Source: Oceanitalea stevensii (GTDB taxonomy: Bacteria > Actinomycetota > Actinomycetes > Actinomycetales > Actinomycetaceae). From it: a stretch of DNA of 64,000 bases. The stretch lies in contig NZ_JACSPO010000001.1 in assembly GCF_014837105.1 (NCBI RefSeq), forward strand, positions 749,662 to 813,661. The letters run 5' to 3'. The notes under the pieces are model-generated. The model was not told where the DNA came from and made no database searches. It saw only the letters and a list, made by a program, of their open reading frames with translations. Every line of letters begins with the position of its first letter. Position 1 is the first letter of the stretch. Position numbers and translations under genes: made by a program. Below, piece by piece: positions 34,018 to 45,022 of the stretch.

Positions 34018-35394
34018 TCAGTCGGTGCTCACGTTCTCGTAGGCCCGCATGACGGTCGCCTGGGCGTCGGCGAGCGCCTCCTCGGGCGTCTTGTCCTCGA
34101 GCAGCGCCGCCGTCATCGCGTTGGTCAGCTCGTTGGTGATCTCCTGGCCCACCGGAGAGGCGCCGAAGGACCGCCCGTACTCGACGACCTCGTAGTAGGT
34201 CTCGATGACCTGGTCGAAGGCCTCGTTGCCGGAGGGCTGCACGTGGGCCTCGCGAATGGCCTGGTCGGCCTCGGGCGAGCCGGTGAACAGACCGGTGTTG
34301 ACGCCGCCCTCCTCCGCGATGGTGGCCGCGCGGGCCTCGCCCGCCGCCGTCCACGCGTCGAGGGAGGTCACGTCGACCATCCACGCGCACGCCCCGTCCG
34401 GGTTCTCCGCCCCGACCGGCACGACGAAGGCCGTGCCACCGGCGACGGAGAAGTTCTCCCCGTCGGCGTCACGGAAGGGCACCGCGCCGAGCTCGACCTG
34501 GTCGACGTAGGGCGACAGGACGTTGGGGTACCACTGCGCGTTGATCTGCGCGCCGACCTGGTCGGCGACGAACTGGTTCTGCTCGCCGAAGAAGTCGAAG
34601 GAGTCCGCGAAGCTCTTGTAGGGCGCGTAACCGCCCTGGGCGTCGATGATCGCCTTGACGTGCTCGATCGCGGCGACGTTGGCCGGGTCGTCGAGGGTGG
34701 GGGTGCCGTCGTCGTCGGTGAGGGAGCCGCCCATGCCGAGCACCCACAGCGGGGCCTGGCCGGTGGGCTGCGGGTCGAAGCCGAGCGTGCTCGGGTTGTT
34801 CCCGTTCGCGGCGTACATCGCCTCGACGGCGGGCAGGAGGACGTCGAGGTTCGAGGTGTCGATGGCCTCGTCCTCGACCCCGGCCGCGCTCGTGACGTCG
34901 CGGTTCAGCAGCACCGCGGGGGGCTGGTAGAACTGCGGGGTCGCCCAGACCTGGTCCTGCCACCGCACGTCGTCCACGACGAAGGGGTACCAGTGCTCGT
35001 CGGGCACGACCTCGTGGGCCTCGAAGCACTGGTCGAGGGGCTGGATGAGCCCCTGCGCGGCGTAGGTGCCGACGTAGCGGCGGTCCATCTGGACGACGTC
35101 GGGCACGTCGCCGCTGGCGATGCGGGTGGTGAACTTCTGGGCGTCGAAGCCCGTCGGGTCGAGCTGGATGTCGAGGTCGGTGAGGGTCTCCTCGGCGTGG
35201 TCGAGGCGGGCCTGGCCGACGTCGTCGGCGTTGTCGAAGGCCCACGCGTCGATGGCGCCGGTGGCCTCGGCGGAGAAGGAGGTGCTCTCACCGTCACCCG
35301 AGCCGCCGTCGTCGTCCGAGCCGCCGCAGGCCGCGAGCAGCAGGAGGGCCGGGACCATCCCTGTCGCGACGAGTGTGGAGTGACGCCTGTTCAT
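34018..35394 (-). CDS. Sugar ABC transporter substrate-binding lipoprotein
   Basis: A 458-residue extracytoplasmic binding protein of the family-1 (SBP_bac_1/MalE-like) group. The signal peptide ends in the lipobox LLAAC with Cys23, followed by a flexible Gly/Asp/Ser linker. Recognisable regions are DVPDVVQMDRRYVGTYAAQG (about 95-114) and FVVPVGAENPDGACAWMVDV (about 325-344). The two permease genes are just upstream in the same operon; no ATPase gene is nearby, so a shared MsmK/MsiK-type ATPase elsewhere is likely, as is common in actinobacteria. The neighbouring GH1 and NagA genes suggest a beta-glucoside, cellobiose or chitobiose ligand (inference). Confidence 0.93.
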   Translation of the reverse strand: MNRRHSTLVATGMVPALLLLAACGGSDDDGGSGDGESTSFSAEATGAIDAWAFDNADDVGQARLDHAEETLTDLDIQLDPTGFDAQKFTTRIASGDVPDVVQMDRRYVGTYAAQGLIQPLDQCFEAHEVVPDEHWYPFVVDDVRWQDQVWATPQFYQPPAVLLNRDVTSAAGVEDEAIDTSNLDVLLPAVEAMYAANGNNPSTLGFDPQPTGQAPLWVLGMGGSLTDDDGTPTLDDPANVAAIEHVKAIIDAQGGYAPYKSFADSFDFFGEQNQFVADQVGAQINAQWYPNVLSPYVDQVELGAVPFRDADGENFSVAGGTAFVVPVGAENPDGACAWMVDVTSLDAWTAAGEARAATIAEEGGVNTGLFTGSPEADQAIREAHVQPSGNEAFDQVIETYYEVVEYGRSFGASPVGQEITNELTNAMTAALLEDKTPEEALADAQATVMRAYENVSTD

Positions 35395-35449
35395 GTCGTT
35401 CCCTTTCTCACGGTGGAGGGTGGACGGCGGGGCTCGTGACGAGACCGCC

Positions 35450-36397
35450 TCACCCCTTGCGGCCGGTGGTCGCGATGCCCTCGATGAAGTACCGCTGCCC
35501 GAAGGCGAACAGGACGAGCATCGGCAGGGTGACGAGGAGCGAGGCGACCATGACGTACTGGTAGTCGCCCTGGCCGCCCGCCGTCGGGCTGTAGCGGGTC
35601 ATCGCGTAGGCGATGCCGAGGGGCGCGGTGAAGTCCTCGACGCCGCCGGCGTTGAGGTAGATGAGCGCCGCCTGGAGGTTGTTCCAGCTCGCCTGGAACT
35701 CGAAGAGGAAGACGATGATGAACGAGGGGATCGACAGCGGCATGACGATCCGCCAGAAGATCCGCCAGTAGCTCGCCCCGTCCATCCGCGCCGCCTCGAA
35801 GAGCTCGCGCGGCAGGCCGAGGAGGAACTGGCGCTGGAGGAAGATGTAGAACGCCGAGCCGAAGAGGTTGAAGGCCCACAGCGGGGCCCACGTGCCCAGC
35901 AGCCCGATCTCCTTCCAGATGAGATAGGTCGGCACCATCGTCACGGCGCCGGGGAGCATCATCGTGCCGAGCACCAGCCCGAAGAGGGCGTTGCGCCCCG
36001 GGAAGCGGAAGTGCGCGAAGCCGAAGGCGACCATCGTGCTCGAGAGCGCCACGGTGGTGGCGGCGAGGAGCGCGATGGCGAGGCTGTTGAACAGCCAGCT
36101 CGTCAGCGGCAGCTGCTCCCACACGTCGGCGTAGTTCGACCAGACGAAGGTCTCGGGGATGAGCCTGTTGTCGAAGACCTGCCCGCGCGGCTTGAGGCTG
36201 GCGGCCAGCAGCCACGCGAACGGGTACATGAAGACGAGGGCGAAGAGGATGACGAGCACCCACAGCACGACCTTGCCCGGCGAGAACCGGAACGGGGGCT
36301 TGCGCCGTCGTCGGGTGCCGTAGCGCTCGGTGCCGGTCACCTCGTCGGCCATGCGGTCGGTGGCGACGACCGCCTCGGGTGAGTTGAGAGCCGACAT
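35450..36397 (-). CDS. Carbohydrate ABC transporter permease (MalG-like)
   Basis: A 315-residue inner-membrane permease with six helices. It begins with a long cytosolic N-terminus rich in basic residues, then the first helix (about 43-65). The ATPase-coupling EAA loop is EAARMDGASYWRIFWRIVMP (about 201-220). It works with the partner permease and the lipoprotein to import an oligosaccharide. The ATG at 36397 overlaps the partner's stop by 1 nt (TGATG). The binding-protein gene follows after 55 nt. Confidence 0.94.
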   Translation of the reverse strand: MSALNSPEAVVATDRMADEVTGTERYGTRRRRKPPFRFSPGKVVLWVLVILFALVFMYPFAWLLAASLKPRGQVFDNRLIPETFVWSNYADVWEQLPLTSWLFNSLAIALLAATTVALSSTMVAFGFAHFRFPGRNALFGLVLGTMMLPGAVTMVPTYLIWKEIGLLGTWAPLWAFNLFGSAFYIFLQRQFLLGLPRELFEAARMDGASYWRIFWRIVMPLSIPSFIIVFLFEFQASWNNLQAALIYLNAGGVEDFTAPLGIAYAMTRYSPTAGGQGDYQYVMVASLLVTLPMLVLFAFGQRYFIEGIATTGRKG

Positions 36398-37368
36398 CAG
36401 CGCTGCCCCTCGTAGAAGACGAGCCGGTTGCCGACACGCACCTGGATGACGGTGACGATCATGATGATGACGAACATGAGCCAGGCCATCGCCGAGGCGA
36501 AGCCGAAGTTGAACTGCCGGAACGCCTGCTGGAACAGGTAGACGGCGTAGAAGAGCGACGCCTCGGGGGCGGCGTTGTTCTGGTCGCGCCAGAAGAGCAG
36601 GTAGGCCTGGTCGAAGGTCTGGAACGCGGCGATGCTCAGGACGATGACGTTGAAGAACAGGGCCGGGGAGATCATCGGGAGGGTGATCCAGAAGAACTGG
36701 CGCACCGGTCCGGCGCCGTCGATCGAGGAGACCTCGTAGAGCTCCTGCGGCACGTTCTTGAGGGCGGCGAGGAAGATGACCATCGTGCCGCTCACCGCCC
36801 ACAGCGACATGAGGACGATCGAGGGCTTGACCCAGTCCGGGTCGACGAGCCACTGCGGGCCGTCGATGCCGATCGCGGCGAGGCCCTGGTTGATGGCGCC
36901 GGTGTTGCCGTTGAGCAGGAGGAAGAAGACGGCGGCGGTCGCGACGGCCGGGGTCATCTTCGGCAGGTAGTAGATCGTACGGAAGACGCCGCTGCCCCGC
37001 CCCAGCCTGGACAGCAGGAGGGCCAGCGTGAGGGCGAAGACGATCTCGAGCGGGACGAGCATGATCGCGTAGAAGAGCGTGTTCGCCAGCGAGGTCGCCA
37101 CCCGCGGGTCCTCGATGAGGTTCGCGAAGTTCCGGGTGCCCACGGGGCGCATCTCCCCGGTCGCGAGGTTGTAGTCGCTGAAGGCGATGAACAGGCTCCA
37201 CACCATGGCGCCCGCGGTGAAGATGAGGAAGCCGACGATCCACGGGGAGATGAAGAGGAAGCCGGTAAGGGCCTCCCGGCGGTTGTAACGGACGTTGCGC
37301 CGGCTCCTGCGCGCGCGACGGGCAGCAGACGGTGAGCCCCCCGCACCCAGCGTGAGGGACTCAGCCAC
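36397..37368 (-). CDS. Carbohydrate ABC transporter permease (MalF-like)
   Basis: A 323-residue inner-membrane permease. The first helix is FLFISPWIVGFLIFTAGAMV (about 37-56), five more follow, and the EAA-type loop is ELYEVSSIDGAGPVRQFFWI (about 209-228). The GTG start at 37368 was chosen because the next upstream in-frame start (37506) gives a basic tail and lies upstream of the mapped promoter; the ribosome site is weak. It is the first gene of the operon permease-permease-binding protein, under a promoter with a palindromic operator. Confidence 0.9.
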   Translation of the reverse strand: MAESLTLGAGGSPSAARRARRSRRNVRYNRREALTGFLFISPWIVGFLIFTAGAMVWSLFIAFSDYNLATGEMRPVGTRNFANLIEDPRVATSLANTLFYAIMLVPLEIVFALTLALLLSRLGRGSGVFRTIYYLPKMTPAVATAAVFFLLLNGNTGAINQGLAAIGIDGPQWLVDPDWVKPSIVLMSLWAVSGTMVIFLAALKNVPQELYEVSSIDGAGPVRQFFWITLPMISPALFFNVIVLSIAAFQTFDQAYLLFWRDQNNAAPEASLFYAVYLFQQAFRQFNFGFASAMAWLMFVIIMIVTVIQVRVGNRLVFYEGQR

Positions 37369-37454
37369 CGAAGCGTCCGCTCGTTCTCGTACCGTCGTGC
37401 GGCGCCATCCGTCGTCCCTTCGCCCAATCGTCCCGGCACCCTTGCCAGATCGCG

Positions 37455-37483
37455 ACAGTATCGGCGCCCTCCTGGTCCGGCAA
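37455..37483 (-). promoter_or_regulatory. Promoter of the sugar ABC transporter operon
   Basis: On the minus strand TTGCCG (37478-37483) and TACTGT (37455-37460) are separated by exactly 17 nt, a good sigma-70-type promoter. It would give a leader of about 80 nt before the GTG at 37368. Confidence 0.6.
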
Positions 37484-37486
37484 CAG

Positions 37487-37506
37487 GTGGAGAAGCGCTT
37501 CTTCAC
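37487..37506. promoter_or_regulatory. LacI-type operator beside the ABC transporter promoter
   Basis: GTGGAGAAGCGCTTCTTCAC is a 20-bp palindrome with a perfect GAAGCGCTTC centre and one mismatched pair. The central CG and length fit LacI-family operators. It abuts the -35 box on its upstream side. No LacI-family gene is in the window. Confidence 0.55.
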
Positions 37507-37605
37507 GGGCCGTCCGCCGGCCGTGGTCGGGGAGCCCGCCGCGCCCCGATGTCAGTGGTCCGTCATACGCTTCGGACAAGCGTTCGACCAGGGGAGGTGC
37601 CGGTC

Positions 37606-38253
37606 ATGACCACGACGACGTCGCCCACCGGCCCTGCCCCGCTCGCCCGGCAGGTGCGCGCCGGGGTGGCGGCCCTCCTGTCCGGCGCTCCCGGGACGGG
37701 CGCCGGTGGGTGGACCGGTGAGGAGCGCGAGGCGGTCGTGGCCGAGCTCGACGCGGCGATCCAGGAGCTCACCGTCTACCGGGGCCAGGTCCTCCTCGCC
37801 CACCGGAACGACGGCCGCTGGGGCTCGGTGCAGGACCGGGACTTCGCCGACTACCGCTCCCGCTCCACCGGCATCGGCCGCGGCGCGGCGGTCGGGGACC
37901 TCAGGCTCGCCGAGGGGCTCGAGGCCATGCCCGCGGTGGCCGGGGCGGTGGAGCGGGGCGAGGTGACCCTCGAGCACGCCAGGGCGCTCACCCGCCTCCG
38001 CGAGAAGGCCGCCCGTTGCTCCACAGCACGCCGACGTGAGCGCGGGTCCACCGGCAGCTACCACCACCACCGGGTCCACGAGCTCGACGTCGTCATCACG
38101 ACGCTCCCCGACTGCGCTCAGCGGCGGGCCCAGCAGGCGGTGTGCCAGTGTCGGCGCTCCTCCAGCCCTGGCCCGAGGAGCGCCTCGGTGGGCCACGCGA
38201 CGACGTGGCCGACACCGGGCGGGATGAGCTGCTGGCACCCGGGGCAGCGGTAG
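37606..38253 (+). pseudogene. Truncated DUF222 (HNH-associated) gene
   Basis: Residues 30-135 match the helical DUF222 domain found in front of HNH nucleases: LDAAIQELTVYRGQVLLAHR (about 49-68), YRSRSTGIGRGAAVGDLRLAEGLEAMPAVAGAVERGEVTLEHARALTRLREKAA-like sequence (about 83-136), typical of the family. After the KAARCST region (about nt 38020) similarity stops; the HNH part is missing and the frame runs antisense into a real gene to a stop at 38253. It starts at ATG 37606 with GGGAGG upstream. I read it as a 5' remnant whose 3' part was deleted. It sits between the two halves of the sugar locus. Confidence 0.75.
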
Positions 38254-38401
38254 GACTTCTCCCCGCCGCGCACGGTGCGCACCGTGTACGTCTCCCCGCC
38301 CGGGCCGGTCTCGCTCCGGACGACGCCGCCGAGACGGTCAGGGTCCAGCGGGACGTGGGCGTCCCCGTAGGGGCGCTTGCGTCCCCGGCGCGCGCGGGCC
38401 A

Positions 38402-38402
<1 letters not shown>
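38118..38402 (-). CDS. Small zinc-ribbon-like actinobacterial protein
   Basis: A 94-residue protein of a conserved actinobacterial type. It begins with a basic RARRGRKRP patch, then a likely zinc site: C54-P-G-C57, with partners among the later His/Cys cluster HWHTAC (about 85-90). The YRCPGCQQLIPPGVGHVVAW and HWHTACW motifs recur in homologues known only as hypothetical or ATP/GTP-binding proteins; no function is established. The ATG at 38402 overlaps the GH1 stop by 1 nt (TGATG), so it is co-translated with it. It overlaps the dead tail of the DUF222 remnant on the other strand. Confidence 0.85.
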
Positions 38403-39828
<1,426 letters not shown>

Positions 39829-39829
<1 letters not shown>

Positions 39830-41040
39830 CACAGCTCCACCCCTCCCTTGACGACCCGCACCGGCCGCAGGTCCGCATCGGTGACGACGACGTCGGCCCG
39901 CCGACCCGCCTCGAGCGCCCCGACGCCGTCGTCGCCGAGGACGGCGGCAGGGGTGGTGGCGGCCGAGTACACGGCGTCGACGAGGTCGACTCCCCCGGCG
40001 ACGGTCGTGCGGACGACGTCGATGAGGTGCGCGGTGCCGCCCGCGATCGACGTGCCGCCGGTGAGGCGCGCGACGCCGTCGGCCACGGTGACGGCCAGGG
40101 AGCCAAGCTGGTAGTCGCCGTCGGGCATGCCGGCGGCGGCCATGGCGTCGGTGACGAGGGCGACGTTCTCCCGGCCGGCGATCTCCATGAAGCTCCGCAC
40201 GAGGGAGGGGTCCAGGTGGGTGCCGTCGGCGATGAGCTCGATGACGAGGCGGCCGTCGGCGGCGGCGGCGAGGAACTCGGGGATGGGGCCGGGCTCGCGG
40301 TGGTGCATCGGGTTCATTCCGTTGCACAGGTGGGTGACCGTGGGGCGCGCGGAGCGGGCGGCGGGCGCGTCGGCGAGCATCCGCCCGGCCTCGACGACGG
40401 CGGCACGCGACTGCGGGGCGGTGGCGACGGTGTGGCCGAAGGAGGGCAGCGCGCCGCCCGCGGCGAGGGCGCCGGCGACGCCGTCCTCCCCGGTGACGCC
40501 GGGCGCCTCCGGCGCGAGGGTCATCGTGACGACGTGGCCCCGGCCGAGGGCGAGGAGCTCGCGGGTCAGCGCGGCGTCCGGCTGCTGGATGGCGGCGGGG
40601 TTCTGGGCGCCGCACCGGTCGGCGGAGATGAACGGGCCCTCGTAGTGGATACCGGCGATCTCCCCCGCCTCGGCGAGCTCGACGAGGACGCCGGTGCGCT
40701 GGCGCAGGACCTCCGGCGGCGCGGTGACGAGGGAGGCGACGAGCGAGGTCGTGCCGTGACGCAGGTGCTCGGCGACGGCGACGCGCGCGGTGTCGAGGTC
40801 CTCGGCGTCCGGGAAGCTGGCCCCACCACCGCCGTGGCAGTGGAGGTCGACCAGGCCGGGCAGGACGTAGCCGTCGACGGGCGCCGCGGCGGCGACCGTC
40901 TCCCGCAGCCCGGCGGGCGCCTCACCGGCGTCCCCGACCCAGGTGAGGCGGTCGTCCTCCCACACGACGGCGCCGTCGTCCAGGACGGCGGTGGGGGTGA
41001 CGACACGTCCGCGGATTACGCGCGGGGAGGCAGTGCTCAT
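39829..41040 (-). CDS. nagA: N-acetylglucosamine-6-phosphate deacetylase
   Basis: A 403-residue amidohydrolase-fold enzyme that removes acetate from GlcNAc-6-phosphate in amino-sugar use and wall recycling. It has the DLHCHGGGG motif (about 66-74), the metal Glu in IHYEGPF (about 134-140), FGHT (about 200), [15 protein letters not shown] (about 244-258) and the catalytic Asp in [10 protein letters not shown] (about 298-307). The ATG at 41040 has a GGGGGG ribosome site. First gene of the nagA-GH1-zinc ribbon unit; nucS lies 37 nt upstream on the same strand, so readthrough from nucS is possible. Confidence 0.94.
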
Positions 41041-41077
41041 CCCCCCATCATGCCAACCGCCGCGACGGCTGGAGCAC

Positions 41078-41773
41078 TCAGAAGAGGCGGGTGTCGGGGT
41101 CGTCGAGGCCCCGCATGGCGTTGTAGTCGAGGATGACGCAGCGGATGCCGCGGTCCTCGGCCAGGACGCGCGCCTGGGGCTTGATCTCCTGGGCCGCGAA
41201 CACTCCCTGGACCGGCGTGAGGTGCGGGTCGCGGTTGAGGAGCTCGAGGTAGCGGGTCAGCTGCTCCACGCCGTCGATCTCGCCTCGACGCTTGATCTCC
41301 ACCGCCACCGCCCGCTCCTGCGGGTCGCGGGCGAGGATGTCGACGGGGCCGATGGCCGTGGGGAACTCGCGGCGGACCAGGCGGTGGCCCGGGCCGAGCA
41401 GCTCGATCTGCTCGGCGAGGAGAACCTGGAGGTGCGCCTCGACGCCGTCCTTGACGAGGCCGGGGTCGACGCCGAGGTCGTAGGTGCCGTCGTGCAGCAC
41501 CTCGTGGATCTTGACGACGAGCCGGTCGTCCGTCTTCGTGTTCTGGACCGTCCAGACCTCCTGGACCCCCGAGGCGACGTCGTCGGCCTCGGGCTGGCCG
41601 ACCTCGAGCCGGCACGGCGGGCTCATCCAGTTGAGCGGCTTGTAGGAGCCGCCGTCGGAGTGGACGAGCACCGAGCCGTCGGCCTTGACCATGAGGAGGC
41701 GGGTGGCCAGGGCGAGGTGGGCGTCGAGCCGGCCGGTGTAGTCCACCGAGCAGCGGGCGATGACGGTGCGCAC
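41078..41773 (-). CDS. nucS: Mismatch-specific endonuclease NucS
   Basis: A 231-residue endonuclease of the EndoMS/NucS family, which replaces MutS/MutL in many actinobacteria and archaea by cutting both strands at mismatches. The N-terminal dimerisation domain includes [11 protein letters not shown] (about 44-54). The C-terminal nuclease core has the catalytic set in [22 protein letters not shown] (about 141-162; Asp145, Glu159, Lys161). GTG 41773 is supported by GGAGGT about 8 nt upstream. It follows the ATP synthase operon and DUF2550, the usual actinobacterial order. Confidence 0.96.
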   Translation of the reverse strand: MRTVIARCSVDYTGRLDAHLALATRLLMVKADGSVLVHSDGGSYKPLNWMSPPCRLEVGQPEADDVASGVQEVWTVQNTKTDDRLVVKIHEVLHDGTYDLGVDPGLVKDGVEAHLQVLLAEQIELLGPGHRLVRREFPTAIGPVDILARDPQERAVAVEIKRRGEIDGVEQLTRYLELLNRDPHLTPVQGVFAAQEIKPQARVLAEDRGIRCVILDYNAMRGLDDPDTRLF

Positions 41774-41806
41774 GTGGGGTTACCTCCGGGACGACGTCGC
41801 GAGTAA

Positions 41807-41826
41807 CAAGTCAGCTCTCGGCGCTG
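41807..41826. repeat. Copy of the dispersed intergenic motif
   Basis: AACAAGTCAGCTCTCGGCGC here differs by one base from the right arm of the palindrome at 20581-20600 over 18 positions, with a small shift at the end. It lies in the gap between DUF2550 and nucS. Confidence 0.6.
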
Positions 41827-41884
41827 GGGGCGGGGGCGCTGGGGGCGGGGGCGCTGGGGGCGGGGCTGGGGCTGGGGCTGGGGC
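41821..41884. repeat. G-rich tandem repeats (15-bp units, then 6-bp units)
   Basis: Three copies of a 15-bp unit (41821, 41836, 41851; consensus GCGCTGGGGGCGGGG) merge into about four copies of a 6-bp GGGGCT unit. The G-rich + strand could form G-quadruplex structure in single-stranded form. It lies between the DUF2550 stop and nucS. Confidence 0.85.
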
Positions 41885-41886
41885 GG

Positions 41887-42303
41887 TCAGGCGGCGCCGC
41901 GGTCGACGGGCGGGCTGGACTCCAGCCAGCTCGTCAGGCCCGCCAGGGCATCGCCCTCGAGCGCCAGGTAGAAGCTGTCACCACCGACGTGGCACTCCAC
42001 CTCCATCGCCCCCCACGCGCTGCCGGGCAGCACCCGGCGGCCCGGCTCGATGACGAGCTCGCTGCGCCGCCACCGCGCTGCCGGTCCGGGCCGCAGGGAC
42101 AGGATCCGGTACCAGTCGATCCGCTCGACCCCGTACACGGCGACCCCGCTCGACCAGTCCTGGGACTCGGCGGCGCGCCACGCGCAGGAGAACGACCCGA
42201 CCACCCGCCCGAGCGCCCGCAGGCGCACGAGCATCCACAGCCCGACCAGCAGCGCGAGCACAGCAAGCAGGACGAGCAGCCACAGCAGCCACGTCCAGCC
42301 CAC
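41887..42303 (-). CDS. DUF2550 membrane protein
   Basis: A 138-residue protein with one N-terminal membrane helix (about 4-28) and a small soluble domain. The DUF2550 features are RALGRVVGSFSCAWR (about 29-43), YGVERIDWYRILSLRP (about 58-73) and WGAMEVECHVGG (about 95-106). The family always lies near atpC in actinobacteria but has no known function; a link to ATP synthase is suggested only by position. GTG 42303 has AGGAG 8 nt upstream, located just after the atpC stop. Confidence 0.9.
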   Translation of the reverse strand: MGWTWLLWLLVLLAVLALLVGLWMLVRLRALGRVVGSFSCAWRAAESQDWSSGVAVYGVERIDWYRILSLRPGPAARWRRSELVIEPGRRVLPGSAWGAMEVECHVGGDSFYLALEGDALAGLTSWLESSPPVDRGAA

Positions 42304-42314
42304 GGCGGCCGCTC

Positions 42315-42605
42315 CTAGTGCTCGACGGCGGCTTCGGCGTGGTCCGCGCGCCGCTCGTCCTGCTCGTCGACGACGATCATGACGTCGTCGTCGTCGCACG
42401 ACACGAACCCACCCAGGATCTCCACCGACTCCGAGGCGCCCCCCGACTGGCTGATGGTGACCTTGCCCGGCCGCAGCACGGCAAGCACCGGCTGGCGGCC
42501 GGGCAGGATGCCCAGCACGCCGTCCGCGGCGGGGACGCTGACCGAGGCGGCGTCCCCGCTCCACAGGGTCCGGTCAGGACCGACGATCTGCACCGTGAGG
42601 GCCAC
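42315..42605 (-). CDS. atpC: ATP synthase epsilon subunit (short form)
   Basis: A 96-residue epsilon subunit of the F1 stalk. It has the beta-sandwich start LTVQIVGPDRTLWSGDAASVSVPAADGVLGILPG and the family's GGF turn near 65. At 96 residues it lacks most of the C-terminal two-helix domain that inhibits ATP hydrolysis in many bacteria; this short form is common in actinobacteria. The start is GTG 42605, 3 nt after the atpD stop. Confidence 0.93.
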   Translation of the reverse strand: MALTVQIVGPDRTLWSGDAASVSVPAADGVLGILPGRQPVLAVLRPGKVTISQSGGASESVEILGGFVSCDDDDVMIVVDEQDERRADHAEAAVEH

Positions 42606-42608
42606 GGG

Positions 42609-44126
<1,518 letters not shown>

Positions 44127-45020
44127 TCAGCTCGCTGCCAGTGCGTCGGCTCCCGAGACGATCTCGGTGAGCTCTTGAGTGATCTCGGCCTGTCGTGCGG
44201 AGTTCGCCAGCCGCGTGTACGTGGCGATGAGGTCCTCGGCGTTCTCGACGGCGGTGTGCATGGCCCGCTGCCGGCTCGCCAGCTCGGAGGCGGCCGCCTG
44301 CAGGAGGGCGTTGTAGATGCGGCTGCGCACGTACAGCGGCAGCAGCTGGTCGAGGACGGCGTCCGGGGACGGCTCGAACTCGTACAGCGGCAGCGGCTTG
44401 GCGCCGGCCTCGGCCACGCCCTCGACGACCTCGAGCGGCAGCATCCGACGCACGAAGGGCTCCTGGCTGACCATGGAGACGAACTTCGTGAAGACGATGT
44501 GCAGCTCGCTCACGCCGCCGGCGTCGGCCGGGGCGAGGAAGGCCTCGAGGAGGGTCTCGGAGATGTCGCGGGCGAGCTGGGCGTCCGGCTTGTCCGACTG
44601 CCCCTCCCAGCTCTTGACGATCCGCTGGCCCCGGAAGGTGAAGTAGCCGATCCCGCGACGCCCGACGACGTAGAGGTCGATCTCCTTGCCCGCGTCCGTG
44701 AGCCGCTCGGTGAGCTGCTCGGCGGCGCGCAGGACGCTGGCCGTGTAGGAGCCGGCCATGCCGCGGTCGGCGGCCAGGACGAGCACCGCGACCCGGTTCG
44801 TGTCGGTGCGCTCACGCAGGATCGGGTGACCGACGTGCGCGTGCGCCGCGACCGCCGACGTCGCGCGGGTGAGCGCGATGGCGTACGGGCTGGCCTTGGT
44901 CGCCTGGTCGCGGGCGCGACCGATCCGCGAGGCGGCGATGAGCTCCATCGCGCGGAACATCTTCTTCAGTGTCTGCGTGGAGCGGATCCGCTGTTTGTAG
45001 ACGCGCTGCTGGGCCCCCAC
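44127..45020 (-). CDS. atpG: ATP synthase gamma subunit
   Basis: The 297-residue rotating central-stalk subunit. The N-terminal coiled coil (RIRSTQTLKKMFRAMELIAASR, about 11-32) and the C-terminal coiled coil (AMHTAVENAEDLI onwards, about 250-297) that run through the alpha-beta ring are clear. The middle carries AADRGMAGSYTASVLR. GTG start, 2 nt after the atpA stop. Confidence 0.97.
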   Translation of the reverse strand: MGAQQRVYKQRIRSTQTLKKMFRAMELIAASRIGRARDQATKASPYAIALTRATSAVAAHAHVGHPILRERTDTNRVAVLVLAADRGMAGSYTASVLRAAEQLTERLTDAGKEIDLYVVGRRGIGYFTFRGQRIVKSWEGQSDKPDAQLARDISETLLEAFLAPADAGGVSELHIVFTKFVSMVSQEPFVRRMLPLEVVEGVAEAGAKPLPLYEFEPSPDAVLDQLLPLYVRSRIYNALLQAAASELASRQRAMHTAVENAEDLIATYTRLANSARQAEITQELTEIVSGADALAAS

Positions 45021-45022
45021 GC

